Of a DNA stretch of 64,000 nucleotides, positions 17,129 through 27,521 are shown piece after piece. The notes under the pieces were generated by a model. That model was not told where the DNA came from. It was given only the letters and a program-made list of their open reading frames with translations, and did not search any database. A program made the translations under genes and the position numbers. This DNA comes from Leeuwenhoekiella sp. (GTDB lineage: Bacteria > Bacteroidota > Bacteroidia > Flavobacteriales > Flavobacteriaceae). Position 1 is the first letter of the stretch. Each line of letters opens with the position of its first letter. The DNA is taken from assembly GCA_002708845.1 (NCBI GenBank), contig PAPI01000001.1:186001-250000 (forward strand), given 5' to 3'.

Positions 17129-18337
17129 TTAGGATAATACTTTTTTAATCGTAAAATCGAAGGTAGCACCATTTCCCTCCTCGCTGCTAACACTTATAAT
17201 ACCACCCAGAGATTGAACCAGATTTCTCACTGTAGACAGACCTATACCATTTCCTTTTTTCCCTTTATTGTCGGCTTCGGTAGCAGTACTGAATAAGTCA
17301 AATATTATTTCCTGTTTATCTTTAGGAATACCTTTGCCATTATCAGATACCTGAACGTAATAGTAGGCTTGATCCTGCGTGCATTGAATAGTTATAATCC
17401 CGGTTTCTTTGTCATTGTATTTAAGACTGTTAGTAATCAAATTCAGTAAAATCTGGTTAACGGCGGATTTGTTGGTAACCAGTTCCATCGGGTTTTCAGG
17501 CAGATTGATAATGTAGTCTTCGTTGATATTAAGCAGATCAATCAGATCTTCTAGCAAATCCTGAAGGTCAAAAGCCTCTGCTTGTTCTACTGATTGTTCT
17601 TCACTTTCATAATAGGAAAGTAGGTTGTCTATATAGTCGCTTAGAGAAAAGGATGACTGCTTTAAGTAAGACAAATAGTTATTACCCTGAGCATCGAAAT
17701 GAGGAGCATACTTGGCTCGTAAAATATCGGTCGTGATAATCATATTTGCCAGTGGCATTTTCATGTCGTGTGAAACCGTACCTGCAAATTTACGTAGTTG
17801 TTCATTTTTTTTCTGCAATAACTGTTCAATCTCCAGTAGTTTGAGATTATTTCTGCGCAACTCAAAAAGATTTTCTACCTGGCTTGCCAGGTCACGCAGT
17901 GAGTTTATTTGAGAATCTGTTAATGTTTTTGGTTTACTGTCTATTACGCAAAGCGTACCTAATGGCTGCCCTTTTTTCGTAAGCAAAGGCACCCCGGCAT
18001 AAAAAATCACCGGATTCTCCTGAGTGGTCAGCGGATTATCCTTAAACCTTGGATCTTTACGGGCATCATTTACAATCGTGATTTCCCTTGGCTTCAAAAT
18101 TGCGTGAGCGCAAAAGGAAATATCTCTATCGGTATCACAGAGATCTGTACCTATTTTTGACTTGAAGTGTTGCTTTTTAGCATCTAAAATTGTTATTAAA
18201 GCGACGGGGGTTTCACATATTGCAGAGGCCAGGCGGGTAATAACATCATAATTAACATCAGGCTCGTACGAAAGCTGAAGTTCTTCCAGTTCAATAAGGC
18301 GTTCAGGTTCAAAAATAGGTAAAGCCGGTACTTGCAT
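17129..18337 (-). CDS. GAF-domain sensor histidine kinase
   Basis: A 402-residue soluble kinase. An N-terminal GAF domain (about 25-165, with PVALITILDAKKQHFKS and FYAGVPLLTKKGQPLGTLCVID) is followed by a short coiled coil, the HisKA dimerisation helix with phospho-acceptor His near 190 (FAGTVSHDMKMPLANM) and a HATPase domain with N box NQILLNLITNSLKYN and G box DNGKGIPKDKQEIIFD plus GNGIGLSTVRNLV. No membrane helix, so the signal is cytosolic. No response regulator is adjacent, so its partner is unknown. Confidence 0.92.
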   Translation of the reverse strand: MQVPALPIFEPERLIELEELQLSYEPDVNYDVITRLASAICETPVALITILDAKKQHFKSKIGTDLCDTDRDISFCAHAILKPREITIVNDARKDPRFKDNPLTTQENPVIFYAGVPLLTKKGQPLGTLCVIDSKPKTLTDSQINSLRDLASQVENLFELRRNNLKLLEIEQLLQKKNEQLRKFAGTVSHDMKMPLANMIITTDILRAKYAPHFDAQGNNYLSYLKQSSFSLSDYIDNLLSYYESEEQSVEQAEAFDLQDLLEDLIDLLNINEDYIINLPENPMELVTNKSAVNQILLNLITNSLKYNDKETGIITIQCTQDQAYYYVQVSDNGKGIPKDKQEIIFDLFSTATEADNKGKKGNGIGLSTVRNLVQSLGGIISVSSEEGNGATFDFTIKKVLS

Positions 18338-18442
18338 AATGTTGGTTGGTTAAAGCGGTTCCAGTCTTTCTAAAATTATGCCACATAAATCAATTAGAGC
18401 AATAGTGTCACACTTTTCTTTCTGAGCTTTGGTTTTTAGACT

Positions 18443-19234
18443 TTAGAATAGTTCCTTTTCAAAGGCGCTTAGGCCAAATAACGCAAAATCATATTTTACA
18501 GGATCTTTTGAATCAAATTTTCTCAGATTTTTATCAAGTTCAGCCAAAGCTACGGCGTCATTTTGTTTGCGTTTGAGCAAACCCAGCTGTCGTGCCACTC
18601 TGCCAGAATGTACGTCAAGAGGGCAGGAAAGTAGAGCAGGAGAGAGGCTTTTCCAAATCCCAAAATCAACCCCGGCGTCAGCAGGACGCACCATCCACCT
18701 TAAAAACATATTGATACGCTTGGCTGCTGATTTCTTTAATGGGTCGCTCACATGTTTGCGCGTACGCGGAAGATGGTCCACTTCAAAAAAGCGATTTTTA
18801 AAATGATGTATAGCGGTTTGCAGATTCTTGTTTGCAACGTTATTGTTGAATACAGATTCTAATCCATCGTATTTTATATAAATGTGTTTAAGAGCTGTGA
18901 TAAAAGTAGACAGATCTTCACTATTAAAGGTTCGGTGTACAAAGGCTTGCAGTGATTTTAAATCTTCCTGAGAATGGTTGATTACAAAATTGTAGGGATC
19001 ATTTTCAAGCAGTTCAACCAGTTTGTTGCTGTTTGTGATGATGCTCTTGCGGTTACCCCAGGCAATCGTTGCCACTAGAAAACCTATGATCTCTATATCT
19101 TCCTTTTTGCTAAACTGATGTGGAATCTGAATAGGATCTGTGCCTATAAATTTTGGATTCTCATAGTAGGCAGCCTTTTCATTTAGAAATTCCTGAAGTT
19201 CACTTCTTTTAAGTTTAAGAGATGATTTTGCCAT
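18443..19234 (-). CDS. TIGR02757 family protein
   Basis: A 263-residue protein matching the Bacteroidota TIGR02757 (DUF2400) family: [54 protein letters not shown] and a [16 protein letters not shown] segment are typical. The HhH-like C-terminal pattern resembles DNA glycosylases, but activity has not been shown. Its start overlaps the end of lolD by 20 bases, so translation is likely coupled. Confidence 0.85.
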   Translation of the reverse strand: MAKSSLKLKRSELQEFLNEKAAYYENPKFIGTDPIQIPHQFSKKEDIEIIGFLVATIAWGNRKSIITNSNKLVELLENDPYNFVINHSQEDLKSLQAFVHRTFNSEDLSTFITALKHIYIKYDGLESVFNNNVANKNLQTAIHHFKNRFFEVDHLPRTRKHVSDPLKKSAAKRINMFLRWMVRPADAGVDFGIWKSLSPALLSCPLDVHSGRVARQLGLLKRKQNDAVALAELDKNLRKFDSKDPVKYDFALFGLSAFEKELF

Positions 19235-19877
19235 CTACCATAGTAAGTTTACGATCTGCCATTGCTGCAAGATCTTCGTTATGTGTTACGATTACAAAGG
19301 TTTGATTGTAGGTATCGCGAAGCTTGAAAAACAAATGATGCAGGTTTTCAGCAGATTCGCTGTCCAGATTTCCGGAAGGTTCGTCAGCCAAAATCAGAGC
19401 AGGTTCGTTTATCAATGACCTTGCAACGGCCACCCGTTGTTGTTCTCCCCCTGAAAGTTGCCCCGGTTTGTGGTCTATGCGATGTGCTAAGCCCAGAAAA
19501 CCCAAAAGTTCTTTTGCACGTTTTTCAGCCTCGGCTTTACTTTTACGGGCGATGAATGCGGGTATACAGACGTTTTCAAGAGCTGTGAACTCAGGTAAAA
19601 GTTGATGAAACTGAAAAATAAATCCAATATTCAGGTTTCGGAATTTACTGAGTTCTTTCTGATTTAGTCCCGGGATATTCCCATTATTTATCAGCAATCG
19701 GGTATCATAATGGGGGTCTGCTCGGTCAAGTGTGCCGAGTATTTGTAATAGGGTAGTTTTACCTGCGCCACTGGCACCAACAATAGATACTATTTCACCT
19801 TCAGCAATTTGTAAATCTACTCCTTTGAGTATTTGCACATCTCCATAGGATTTATATATGTTTTCTGCTGTAATCAT
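19215..19877 (-). CDS. lolD: LolD-type ABC transporter ATP-binding protein
   Basis: An ATPase of about 220 residues with Walker [10 protein letters not shown], the Q-loop, signature [15 protein letters not shown], Walker [14 protein letters not shown] and the H-loop THNEDLA. The family powers release of lipoproteins from the inner membrane (LolCDE) or drives MacB-like permeases. Start chosen at the ATG at 19877 ([13 protein letters not shown]); an upstream in-frame GTG adds only three residues. The permease 11 kb away is a possible but unproven partner. Confidence 0.88.
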   Translation of the reverse strand: MITAENIYKSYGDVQILKGVDLQIAEGEIVSIVGASGAGKTTLLQILGTLDRADPHYDTRLLINNGNIPGLNQKELSKFRNLNIGFIFQFHQLLPEFTALENVCIPAFIARKSKAEAEKRAKELLGFLGLAHRIDHKPGQLSGGEQQRVAVARSLINEPALILADEPSGNLDSESAENLHHLFFKLRDTYNQTFVIVTHNEDLAAMADRKLTMVDGKIIS

Positions 19878-20105
19878 CAAATGCACGTTTGTTAGGAAAT
19901 CTAAAGTTCGATGTCTGCTTAGTAAGTTTACAAGGCAGCATACGACTTAGCATCGGTTACTCAAACCGCTTTTATTTCGGGACTAAAGATACTATTCAGC
20001 ATATTAATTATAGTTGCATATGCGGTTTTTATCCTATTTTGTTTAATCTTTTAAAGAAATGTATTAACAAAAGGTTAAACTCGTTTTAACCTGTTAGTGA
20101 GGTTT

Positions 20106-20113
20106 TATCTTTG
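20106..20113 (+). promoter_or_regulatory. -7 box of msrA
   Basis: TATCTTTG fits TAnnTTTG exactly and ends seven bases before the msrA ATG at 20121, implying a leader of only a few bases. It also rules out the in-frame GTG at 20097 as start. Confidence 0.65.
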
Positions 20114-20120
20114 TTTGGCT

Positions 20121-20672
20121 ATGAAAACAAATTTACTAAAAGCTACATTCGCCAGCGGTTGTTTCTGGTGTACTGAAGCTGTTTTTCAACGATTTACCGG
20201 AGTTCATAATGTGCGTAGCGGTTATACCGGTGGTCAGATTAAAAATCCCCCTTATCGTGAGGTCTGCCAGGGCCGTACCGGCCACGCCGAAGGAATTGAG
20301 CTTGAATACGACCCCAGCCTTATTTCCTATAAAGAATTACTTCAAATATTTTTCACTACACACGATCCTACAACTTTGAATAGACAGGGGAATGATGTGG
20401 GGACTCAATACCGAAGTGCAATCTTTTATCATGATGAAAGTCAAAAAAATGAAGCTGAAAATTTCATTAGGTATCTTGAAGAAGAGCAAATCTTTGATTC
20501 GAAGATAGTGACCGAAGTATCTGAAGCTAAACCGTTCTACTATGCAGAAGAGGAACATCAGGAATTTTATAATAACCATCCTTTGCAGGGCTATTGTCAG
20601 TTTATAATAGACCCCAAAATCAATAAGATTAAGAAATTATATCAGCATAAACTATTGCCTGAGTATCGCTAA
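20121..20672 (+). CDS. msrA: Peptide-methionine (S)-S-oxide reductase
   Basis: A 183-residue MsrA. The catalytic motif GCFWCTE sits at residues 13-19 with Cys14 as nucleophile; GYTGG, YREVCQGRTGHAEG, FTTHDPTTLNRQGNDVGTQYRS and the C-terminal HQEFYNNHP are all family-typical. It repairs oxidised methionine in the cytosol using thioredoxin. The ATG at 20121 is chosen because the longer frame would start upstream of the promoter box. It is followed by folE 34 bases later. Confidence 0.95.
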   Translation: MKTNLLKATFASGCFWCTEAVFQRFTGVHNVRSGYTGGQIKNPPYREVCQGRTGHAEGIELEYDPSLISYKELLQIFFTTHDPTTLNRQGNDVGTQYRSAIFYHDESQKNEAENFIRYLEEEQIFDSKIVTEVSEAKPFYYAEEEHQEFYNNHPLQGYCQFIIDPKINKIKKLYQHKLLPEYR

Positions 20673-20706
20673 AATTTAGTCCCGTTAAAGCTTTAAACCA
20701 AAAAAT

Positions 20707-21306
20707 ATGTCACCCTATCAAAAATTTGAAGAGTATAACATCGAAGTTCAGGAAGATGTTAAAGCCCGTTATAAATCCATAATCGCTGATTTAGGAGAAG
20801 ATGTTAATCGGGAAGGAATAGTTAAAACTCCTGAGCGTGCCGCGAAAGCCATGATGTACCTTACCAGTGGCTATGATGTAGATGCTTCCGAAATTTTGAA
20901 AGGAGCGATGTTTAAAGAAGATTATAATGAAATGGTTATTGTGAAGAATATCGAGTTGTATTCCTTGTGTGAGCATCACCTTTTGCCTTTCTTTGGAAAG
21001 GCACATATTGCCTACATTCCAGATGGCTATATTGTAGGTTTAAGCAAATTACCCCGAATTGTAGATGTTTTCGCGCGACGTTTGCAGGTTCAGGAGCGTC
21101 TTACTCACAACATTCTCGAGTGTATAAATCAAACTTTAAAACCTCAGGGAGTAGCTGTGGTAATTGAAGCTTCTCATATGTGCATGATGATGCGTGGGGT
21201 TCAAAAGCAGAATTCAACAACCACGACTTCAGGATTTAGAGGACAATTTGAAAATAATGAAACGCGTAATGAGTTCCTTAAATTAATATCAAATGATTTG
21301 TCTTAG
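20707..21306 (+). CDS. folE: GTP cyclohydrolase I
   Basis: A 199-residue enzyme that converts GTP to 7,8-dihydroneopterin triphosphate, the first step of folate/pterin synthesis. Zinc and active-site residues are visible in [44 protein letters not shown], and [12 protein letters not shown]. Length and motifs are normal. It is probably cotranscribed with msrA upstream and the small membrane protein downstream. Confidence 0.96.
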   Translation: MSPYQKFEEYNIEVQEDVKARYKSIIADLGEDVNREGIVKTPERAAKAMMYLTSGYDVDASEILKGAMFKEDYNEMVIVKNIELYSLCEHHLLPFFGKAHIAYIPDGYIVGLSKLPRIVDVFARRLQVQERLTHNILECINQTLKPQGVAVVIEASHMCMMMRGVQKQNSTTTTSGFRGQFENNETRNEFLKLISNDLS

Positions 21307-21350
21307 ACTTTGGCAGGTTTTTTGGTACTTAGAATATAAAAGAAACGAAC

Positions 21351-21653
21351 ATGAAAGTACTTAATTATAACTTACTATTTAAGGGGATTTTATTTGACCT
21401 TATAGGTATGGCAACAATGTCAATACCCGTTGTAGGTCCTTTTTTAGATCTGGCGTGGGCTCCATATGCAGCTAAAAAAATGGGTGAAATGTATCCCGGC
21501 AGAAATGGAAAAATTGCTTCGGTATTGGTTTTTATTGAAGAGATACTACCCTTTACAGATATTATTCCTTCATTTACTTTAATGTGGGTATATACCTATC
21601 TTATTAAAACCGAACGTGAAGTACGAACGATACCCATTCGCGTAAAAAATTAG
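21351..21653 (+). CDS. Small membrane protein, conserved in Flavobacteriaceae
   Basis: A 100-residue protein with two or three hydrophobic segments (about 8-35 and 60-85) and a basic C-terminus. Patterns such as GMATMSIPVVGPFLDLAWAPYAAKKMGEMYPGR recall conserved flavobacterial proteins of unknown role (only the first part is diagnostic). It lies 44 bases after folE and ends at a strong terminator. Confidence 0.7.
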   Translation: MKVLNYNLLFKGILFDLIGMATMSIPVVGPFLDLAWAPYAAKKMGEMYPGRNGKIASVLVFIEEILPFTDIIPSFTLMWVYTYLIKTEREVRTIPIRVKN

Positions 21654-21659
21654 TAAAAT

Positions 21660-21694
21660 AAAAAAAGGGATGCTAATTAGTATCCCTTTTTTTT
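21660..21694. terminator. Bidirectional terminator
   Basis: AAAAGGGAT pairs with ATCCCTTTT around an inner CTAATTAG palindrome, with T-runs in both directions. The stop codon of the opposite-strand broken gene lies inside it. Confidence 0.85.
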
Positions 21695-22069
21695 ATTTAA
21701 AATAGGATTTATTTGCTGATTCATCCATTCCATCGCTTCAGACTGGGTCTCGAAAATACCAAAAGGTTTTTTAAAGAATTGCCCTTCCAATTCTGCATTT
21801 CCTTTACCTAATTTGGAGTAATATACTACCGCAAAAGCTTTCAGAGATTCAACTTTATTCAATTCTGTATAAATCAACGGATTAATGCTATACGAATACG
21901 TTCATACAGAGATGTAGCCAAAGTGTTTTTCTTTAAAATGTTCTAAACAGGCATTTAAAAATAGTAAGCGTTCGTTTTGACCAAAATTGACGTCGGGGTT
22001 CACATGACCAATTACAAAATGATCGTAGAATTCTAAAACGCCAATTACTAGGTCAATACGTTTGTTCAT
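21677..22069 (-). pseudogene. Small conserved flavobacterial gene interrupted by in-frame TGA
   Basis: Two stretches in the same minus-strand frame are separated only by a TGA at 21904-21902. The first runs 55 codons from ATG 22069 (MNKRIDLVIGVLEFYDHF, ending FGYISV); after the stop the frame resumes with TYSYSINPLIYTELNKVES and continues to 21677. Joined, they give about 130 residues, matching my memory of a conserved flavobacterial family whose equivalent segment reads GYIS, one residue, Arg, then a SYxxNP motif. The stop therefore replaces a conserved Arg codon and could be one CGA-to-TGA change. No frameshift has accumulated, so the lesion is recent, or is a sequencing error. Confidence 0.7.
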
Positions 22070-22116
22070 TTTTGGTTCAGCGTTCACTTATGATTTGGCT
22101 TTATGAAATTACATAA

Positions 22117-22141
22117 AAAAACCGCCATATAGGCGGTTTTC
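22117..22141 (-). terminator. Rho-independent terminator after clpC
   Basis: On the minus strand AAAACCGCC and GGCGGTTTT flank a TATAT loop and are followed by a T run. Confidence 0.88.
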
Positions 22142-22166
22142 AAACATTTTAAAAAGGATAACCTTA

Positions 22167-24713
22167 TTAGGATTGTGCCGAGTTTTCAGTCTTCTCAATT
22201 TTAATAATCAATTCTTCTTTTCCATCTTCTATATCCATATAAATGGTATCTCCTTCCTGAAGATTTGAAGCTATAATTTCTTCGGCTAACGCATCTTCAA
22301 TATATTTCTGTATGGCTCTCTTAAGAGGTCGTGCCCCATAATCCTTGTCAAATCCTTTATCACCTATAAAATCTTTGGCTTTGTCTGAAAGCTTAAGATT
22401 ATATCCTAAAGCTTCAATACGCTTATAAAGTTTTTTAAGCTCAATGTCAATTATCTTGTGAATCTCTTCACGTTCTAGAGCATTAAATACAATCACATCA
22501 TCAACACGATTCAGGAATTCAGGAGCAAAGGCTTTTTTAAGTGCCTGCTGAATAATTCCCTTAGCATTATCATCAGCTTGTTCTTTTCGTGCTGCTGTAC
22601 CAAAACCAACACCCTGGCCAAAGTCTTTAATCTTACGGGCACCTATATTAGAAGTCATAATGATTACCGTATTCCTAAAGTCAATTTTTCGACCTAAAGA
22701 GTCAGTAATATAACCATCATCCAATACCTGTAGCAGCATATTAAATACATCCGGATGCGCTTTCTCAATCTCATCAAGCAATACAACTGAATAAGGTTTT
22801 CTGCGAACTTTTTCGGTAAGCTGACCTCCTTCTTCATAACCTACGTATCCCGGAGGTGCACCAATGAGCCTGGAGATTGCAAATTTCTCCATATACTCGC
22901 TCATATCAATTCGAATTAGCGAATCTTCGTTATCAAACAATTCTGTTGCGAGAATTTTTGCTAACTGCGTTTTACCAACACCGGTTTGACCTAAAAAGAT
23001 GAATGAGCCAATAGGTTTTTGCGGATCTTTCAGTCCGGCACGGTTACGTTGTATGGCTTTAGCCACTTTTGCTACCGCTTCATCCTGACCTATTACTTTA
23101 GATTTTATAGACTGCGGTAATTCTGCAAGTTTATTGCTTTCGGTTTGAGCAATTCGGTTCACAGGGATACCACTCATCATAGATACTACGTCGGCAACAT
23201 TGTCTTCGGTTACCGTTTCACGATGTTGTTTAGAGTCTTCTTCCCAGCTTTGCTGAGCAGTGGCAAGTTCTTTTTCCAGATTTTTCTCGTCATCACGTAG
23301 TTTAGCTGCCTCTTCGTATTTCTGTTTTTTGACAACAGAATTTTTACGCTCGCGCACCTCTTCTAACTGGCGCTCCAAATCAAGAATTTTCTTAGGAACA
23401 TCAATATTGATTATGTGTACACGTGATCCTGCCTCATCTAAAGCATCAATAGCCTTATCAGGTAAGAATCGGTCTGTCATATACCGACTGGTCAGGGTTA
23501 CACAGGCCTTGATGGCTTCGTGAGTGTAAATCACATTGTGATGATCTTCATACTTGTCTTTTATATTGTTAAGTATTTCAATCGTTTCTTCTTCATTAGT
23601 AGGCTCAACAATAACCTTTTGGAAACGACGCTCCAAAGCCCCATCCTTTTCGATATATTGTCTGTATTCGTCTAAGGTAGTCGCACCAATGCATTGGATT
23701 TCGCCACGCGCTAAAGCTGGTTTAAACATATTGCTTGCATCTAGTGAGCCAGTGGCACCACCGGCACCAACTATAGTGTGAATCTCATCAATAAATAAGA
23801 TGATGTCCGAGTTTTTTTCAAGCTCATTCATCACTGCCTTCATACGCTCTTCAAACTGACCGCGATACTTCGTACCTGCTACTAGACTAGCCAGATCCAG
23901 GGTTACTACACGTTTATCAAAAAGAATACGGGAAACTTTTCGTTTTACAATACGCAAAGCAAGACCCTCTGCAATGGCAGACTTACCAACACCTGGTTCA
24001 CCTATTAAAAGGGGATTATTCTTTTTACGCCTGCTTAAAATCTGTGAAACGCGTTCTATTTCTTTCTCTCGCCCTACAACGGGGTCAAGCTTGTCCTCTT
24101 CAGCCATGGCTGTTAAGTCTCTACCAAAATTGTCCAGAACCGGAGTTTTGGATTTTTTATTGGTTTTATTTCCAGGCGTATTGAAAGGATTTTCTTTTTG
24201 AGAGTCTGCAGTATTGTCGTCGTCGCTGAAAGATTCTCCCTTAATAGGCTCTATATAGTCGTCATCACTAGTCATCATAAGCTTAAATTGATCTTTAACA
24301 TTATCATAATCTACTTTCAACTTGTTTAGTAATTTGGTCGTAGGATCGTTTTCATTACGTAACACGCAAAGTAGAAGATGCGCAGTGTTTATAGAAGAAC
24401 TTTGAAAAAGTTTTGCTTCTAAAAATGTGGTTTTTAGAGCACGCTCCGCCTGTCTGGTGAGGTGCAGATTTTTCTTTTCGTTGCTGGTCATTCCTGTTCC
24501 CGGATTTGCGGGGCTCAGTATCTCAACCTTACGACGCAAATGATTGAGATCAACATCAAGGGCCTGAAGTATTTCGATAGCTTTACCACTGCCATCACGC
24601 AATAAGCCCAACATCAAATGCTCGGTACCTATAAAATCGTGACCTAGTCGCAAGGCTTCTTCTTTGCTGTAGGCGATTACATCCTTAACTCGGGGTGAAA
24701 AATTATCATCCAT
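22167..24713 (-). CDS. clpC: ClpC-type AAA+ protease chaperone
   Basis: An 848-residue Hsp100 unfoldase that feeds proteins to ClpP. Two Clp N-repeats (about 1-150), a low-complexity linker (about 150-195), a first AAA+ module with GEPGVGKS near 240, a UVR/coiled middle region ([17 protein letters not shown], near 460-490), and a second AAA+ module with GQTGVGKT near 577 and the RPLKRAIQ sensor region. The UVR segment points to ClpC rather than ClpA or ClpB. Divergent from gyrA. Confidence 0.95.
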   Translation of the reverse strand: MDDNFSPRVKDVIAYSKEEALRLGHDFIGTEHLMLGLLRDGSGKAIEILQALDVDLNHLRRKVEILSPANPGTGMTSNEKKNLHLTRQAERALKTTFLEAKLFQSSSINTAHLLLCVLRNENDPTTKLLNKLKVDYDNVKDQFKLMMTSDDDYIEPIKGESFSDDDNTADSQKENPFNTPGNKTNKKSKTPVLDNFGRDLTAMAEEDKLDPVVGREKEIERVSQILSRRKKNNPLLIGEPGVGKSAIAEGLALRIVKRKVSRILFDKRVVTLDLASLVAGTKYRGQFEERMKAVMNELEKNSDIILFIDEIHTIVGAGGATGSLDASNMFKPALARGEIQCIGATTLDEYRQYIEKDGALERRFQKVIVEPTNEEETIEILNNIKDKYEDHHNVIYTHEAIKACVTLTSRYMTDRFLPDKAIDALDEAGSRVHIINIDVPKKILDLERQLEEVRERKNSVVKKQKYEEAAKLRDDEKNLEKELATAQQSWEEDSKQHRETVTEDNVADVVSMMSGIPVNRIAQTESNKLAELPQSIKSKVIGQDEAVAKVAKAIQRNRAGLKDPQKPIGSFIFLGQTGVGKTQLAKILATELFDNEDSLIRIDMSEYMEKFAISRLIGAPPGYVGYEEGGQLTEKVRRKPYSVVLLDEIEKAHPDVFNMLLQVLDDGYITDSLGRKIDFRNTVIIMTSNIGARKIKDFGQGVGFGTAARKEQADDNAKGIIQQALKKAFAPEFLNRVDDVIVFNALEREEIHKIIDIELKKLYKRIEALGYNLKLSDKAKDFIGDKGFDKDYGARPLKRAIQKYIEDALAEEIIASNLQEGDTIYMDIEDGKEELIIKIEKTENSAQS

Positions 24714-24790
24714 ATTCGCTCCTGTCTTTTCTTAGGTTTTTAATAATTATGTCAAAAACCGTTCCGTTTGCAATGCTGTTAGTAAATTGA

Positions 24791-24798
24791 CAAAATTA
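24791..24798 (-). promoter_or_regulatory. Probable -7 box of clpC
   Basis: TAATTTTG on the minus strand fits TAnnTTTG; it predicts a leader of about 70 bases before the clpC ATG. I see no good -33 element at the usual distance. Confidence 0.45.
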
Positions 24799-24958
24799 CT
24801 TTGAAAGCTACAATGGAAGTTAAGCATACTTATCAAAAAGGAAAACTAATTTTTGTTAATAAAAACTAGGGATGGCTGTTGACAGGTTGCCCGAAAACAC
24901 TGTCAAAATGCGTATATTGCCCCTTAGTGTTTAAACCAATATTTAAATAGAAATACAT

Positions 24959-27493
24959 ATGGCTGAAGGAGAGAAGTTAATTCCTATCAACATTGAAGAT
25001 GAAATGAAATCAGCCTACATTGACTATTCAATGTCGGTCATCGTGTCACGTGCCTTACCAGACGTTCGCGACGGATTAAAGCCTGTACACAGGCGTGTAT
25101 TGTTTGGTATGCATGAGCTTGGGGTGCGCTCCAATACGGCTCACAAGAAATCTGCAAGAATAGTTGGGGAAGTTTTGGGTAAATACCATCCACACGGTGA
25201 TACTTCGGTATACGATACAATGGTTCGCATGGCTCAGGAGTGGAGTTTGCGCTACATGCTTGTTGACGGTCAGGGGAACTTTGGTTCCGTTGATGGTGAC
25301 AGTCCTGCGGCAATGCGATATACTGAGGCACGTATGCGTAAAATCTCTGAGGAGATGCTTGCAGATATTGATAAGGATACTGTAGATCATACCCTTAATT
25401 TTGACGATACTTTAAAGGAACCCACCGTACTCCCAACCCGTATTCCTGGACTTTTAGTGAATGGAGCTTCTGGTATTGCTGTAGGTATGGCAACTAATAT
25501 GCCACCGCACAACCTAACTGAAGTGGTAAATGGTATTGTTGCCTATATCGAAAATAACGATATCGAAATAGATGAACTTATGCAGCACGTTACTGCTCCT
25601 GATTTTCCTACAGGTGGGACGATCTACGGGTATGAGGGTGTGCGTGAAGCATTTAAAACCGGGCGTGGTCGAGTTGTATTACGCGCTAAAGCAACTATCG
25701 AGGAGGTTAAAGGTCGTGAGTGTATCATTGTGAGTGAAATTCCGTATCAGGTCAATAAGGCTGATATGATTAAGAAAACTGCCGATCTTGTTAACGATAA
25801 AAAAATAGATGGTATAGCGTCCATACGTGACGAGTCTGATAGAAAAGGGATGCGTATCGTTTATGTTTTAAAACGTGATGCTATTCCAAACATCGTACTT
25901 AATACCTTATATAAGTATACTGCGCTTCAATCTTCATTTAGCGTAAACAATATTGCTCTCGTTAAGGGAAGACCCGAAATGTTGAATCTCAAGGATATGA
26001 TTCATCATTTTGTGGAGCACCGTCATGAGGTTGTAGTTCGTCGCACCGAGTTTGAGCTTAAAAAAGCTGAAGATCGGGCACATATCCTTGAAGGACTCAT
26101 TATCGCTTCAGATAATATTGATGAAGTGATTGCGCTTATACGCTCTAGTAGCAATGCTGATGAAGCGCGTACCAAATTAATAGAACGTTTTGAGCTTACT
26201 GAGATCCAGGCAAGAGCGATTGTCGAGATGCGACTACGCCAGCTCACCGGTCTGGAACAGGATAAATTACGAGAAGAATATGATGAGCTTCTTAAAACGA
26301 TTGAAGATTTAAAAGATATTCTGGCTAAAAAAGAGCGCAGAATGGAAATCATTGGAGAAGAACTTATCGAAGTACGCGATAAGTATGGCGATGAGCGCCG
26401 TACAGATATTGATTATGCAGGAGGGGATGTAACCATTACCGATCTTATTCCTGATGAGAAGGTGGTACTTACTATTTCTCATGCAGGTTATATTAAACGT
26501 ACTTCTCTACAGGAATATAAAACCCAAAACAGGGGAGGTGTGGGTCAAAAAGGGTCTACAACCCGTAATGAGGATTTCCTCGAACATCTATTTGTGGGAA
26601 CTAACCACCAGTATCTTATATTCTTTACCCAAAAAGGAAAATGTTTCTGGATGCGGGTTTTTGAAATTCCAGAAGGAAGCAAAACATCTAAAGGAAGAGC
26701 AATTCAGAATCTGATTGCTATAGAGCCAGATGACAAAGTCAAGGCGTTTATATGTACTAATGATCTTAAAGATGAAGAGTACATTAACAGCAGATATGTC
26801 ATTATGGCAACCAAAAAAGGACAGGTAAAGAAAACTTCTCTGGAGCAATATTCGCGTCCTCGTACTAACGGTATCAACGCAATAACCATTAAAGATGGTG
26901 ATGAATTATTAGCTGCAAAGCTTACTACAGGCGACAGTCAGGTGATGCTGGCAGTGAAGTCTGGTAAGGCTATACGCTTTGAAGAAGAGAAAACCAGACC
27001 AATGGGAAGAAACGCTTCCGGGGTTCGTGGCATAACTCTTGCAGATGATAATGATGAAGTTATAGGAATGGTAGCTGTTAATGATCCTGAGTCTAATGTA
27101 CTTGTGGTTTCAGAGAATGGTTACGGTAAGCGTTCACTGGTTGAAGATTATCGGGTAACAAACCGAGGAGGTAAAGGAGTAAAAACTATTTCCATTACCG
27201 AAAAGACGGGAAGCTTAGTTTCTATTAATAACGTAACTGATGAAGATGATTTAATGATCATCAATAAATCAGGTATTGCAATCAGAATGGAAGTCTCTGA
27301 GCTTCGGGTAATGGGTCGCGCAACACAAGGCGTTAGATTAATTAATCTGAAAAATGGAGATACCATTGCTGCAGTGACAAAAGTGAAGAAAGATGAAGAT
27401 GATATTGAAGATGAAGACGGAATTGTCGCTGAAGGAGATGAAAACGTAGAGAACCAAAACATTGAAAAGCCTTCTTCTGATGAAGAGGAATAA
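24959..27493 (+). CDS. gyrA: DNA gyrase subunit A
   Basis: An 844-residue gyrase A subunit. The catalytic Tyr lies near 121 in [10 protein letters not shown]; the quinolone-determining region reads [17 protein letters not shown] with Thr82 and Ser83 and the Asp of VYD intact, which is a susceptible-type arrangement apart from the natural Ser-to-Thr substitution. Six GyrA C-terminal beta-pinwheel repeats follow, and the tail is strongly acidic ([10 protein letters not shown] and on), as is common in Bacteroidota. It forms the A2B2 enzyme with GyrB, encoded elsewhere. GyrA-box motif [10 protein letters not shown] is present near 522. Confidence 0.97.
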   Translation: MAEGEKLIPINIEDEMKSAYIDYSMSVIVSRALPDVRDGLKPVHRRVLFGMHELGVRSNTAHKKSARIVGEVLGKYHPHGDTSVYDTMVRMAQEWSLRYMLVDGQGNFGSVDGDSPAAMRYTEARMRKISEEMLADIDKDTVDHTLNFDDTLKEPTVLPTRIPGLLVNGASGIAVGMATNMPPHNLTEVVNGIVAYIENNDIEIDELMQHVTAPDFPTGGTIYGYEGVREAFKTGRGRVVLRAKATIEEVKGRECIIVSEIPYQVNKADMIKKTADLVNDKKIDGIASIRDESDRKGMRIVYVLKRDAIPNIVLNTLYKYTALQSSFSVNNIALVKGRPEMLNLKDMIHHFVEHRHEVVVRRTEFELKKAEDRAHILEGLIIASDNIDEVIALIRSSSNADEARTKLIERFELTEIQARAIVEMRLRQLTGLEQDKLREEYDELLKTIEDLKDILAKKERRMEIIGEELIEVRDKYGDERRTDIDYAGGDVTITDLIPDEKVVLTISHAGYIKRTSLQEYKTQNRGGVGQKGSTTRNEDFLEHLFVGTNHQYLIFFTQKGKCFWMRVFEIPEGSKTSKGRAIQNLIAIEPDDKVKAFICTNDLKDEEYINSRYVIMATKKGQVKKTSLEQYSRPRTNGINAITIKDGDELLAAKLTTGDSQVMLAVKSGKAIRFEEEKTRPMGRNASGVRGITLADDNDEVIGMVAVNDPESNVLVVSENGYGKRSLVEDYRVTNRGGKGVKTISITEKTGSLVSINNVTDEDDLMIINKSGIAIRMEVSELRVMGRATQGVRLINLKNGDTIAAVTKVKKDEDDIEDEDGIVAEGDENVENQNIEKPSSDEEE

Positions 27494-27521
27494 TTAAAGT
27501 TGAATATAAATTAAGTAGATA

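Noticed and set aside
19887..20105. Plus-strand frame between lolD and msrA
   Set aside because: It has an unnatural composition, starts weakly and lies in the divergent promoter region.
21902..21904. TGA as selenocysteine codon
   Set aside because: No selenocysteine-insertion hairpin is apparent and the aligned residue in the family is Arg, so a nonsense change is simpler.
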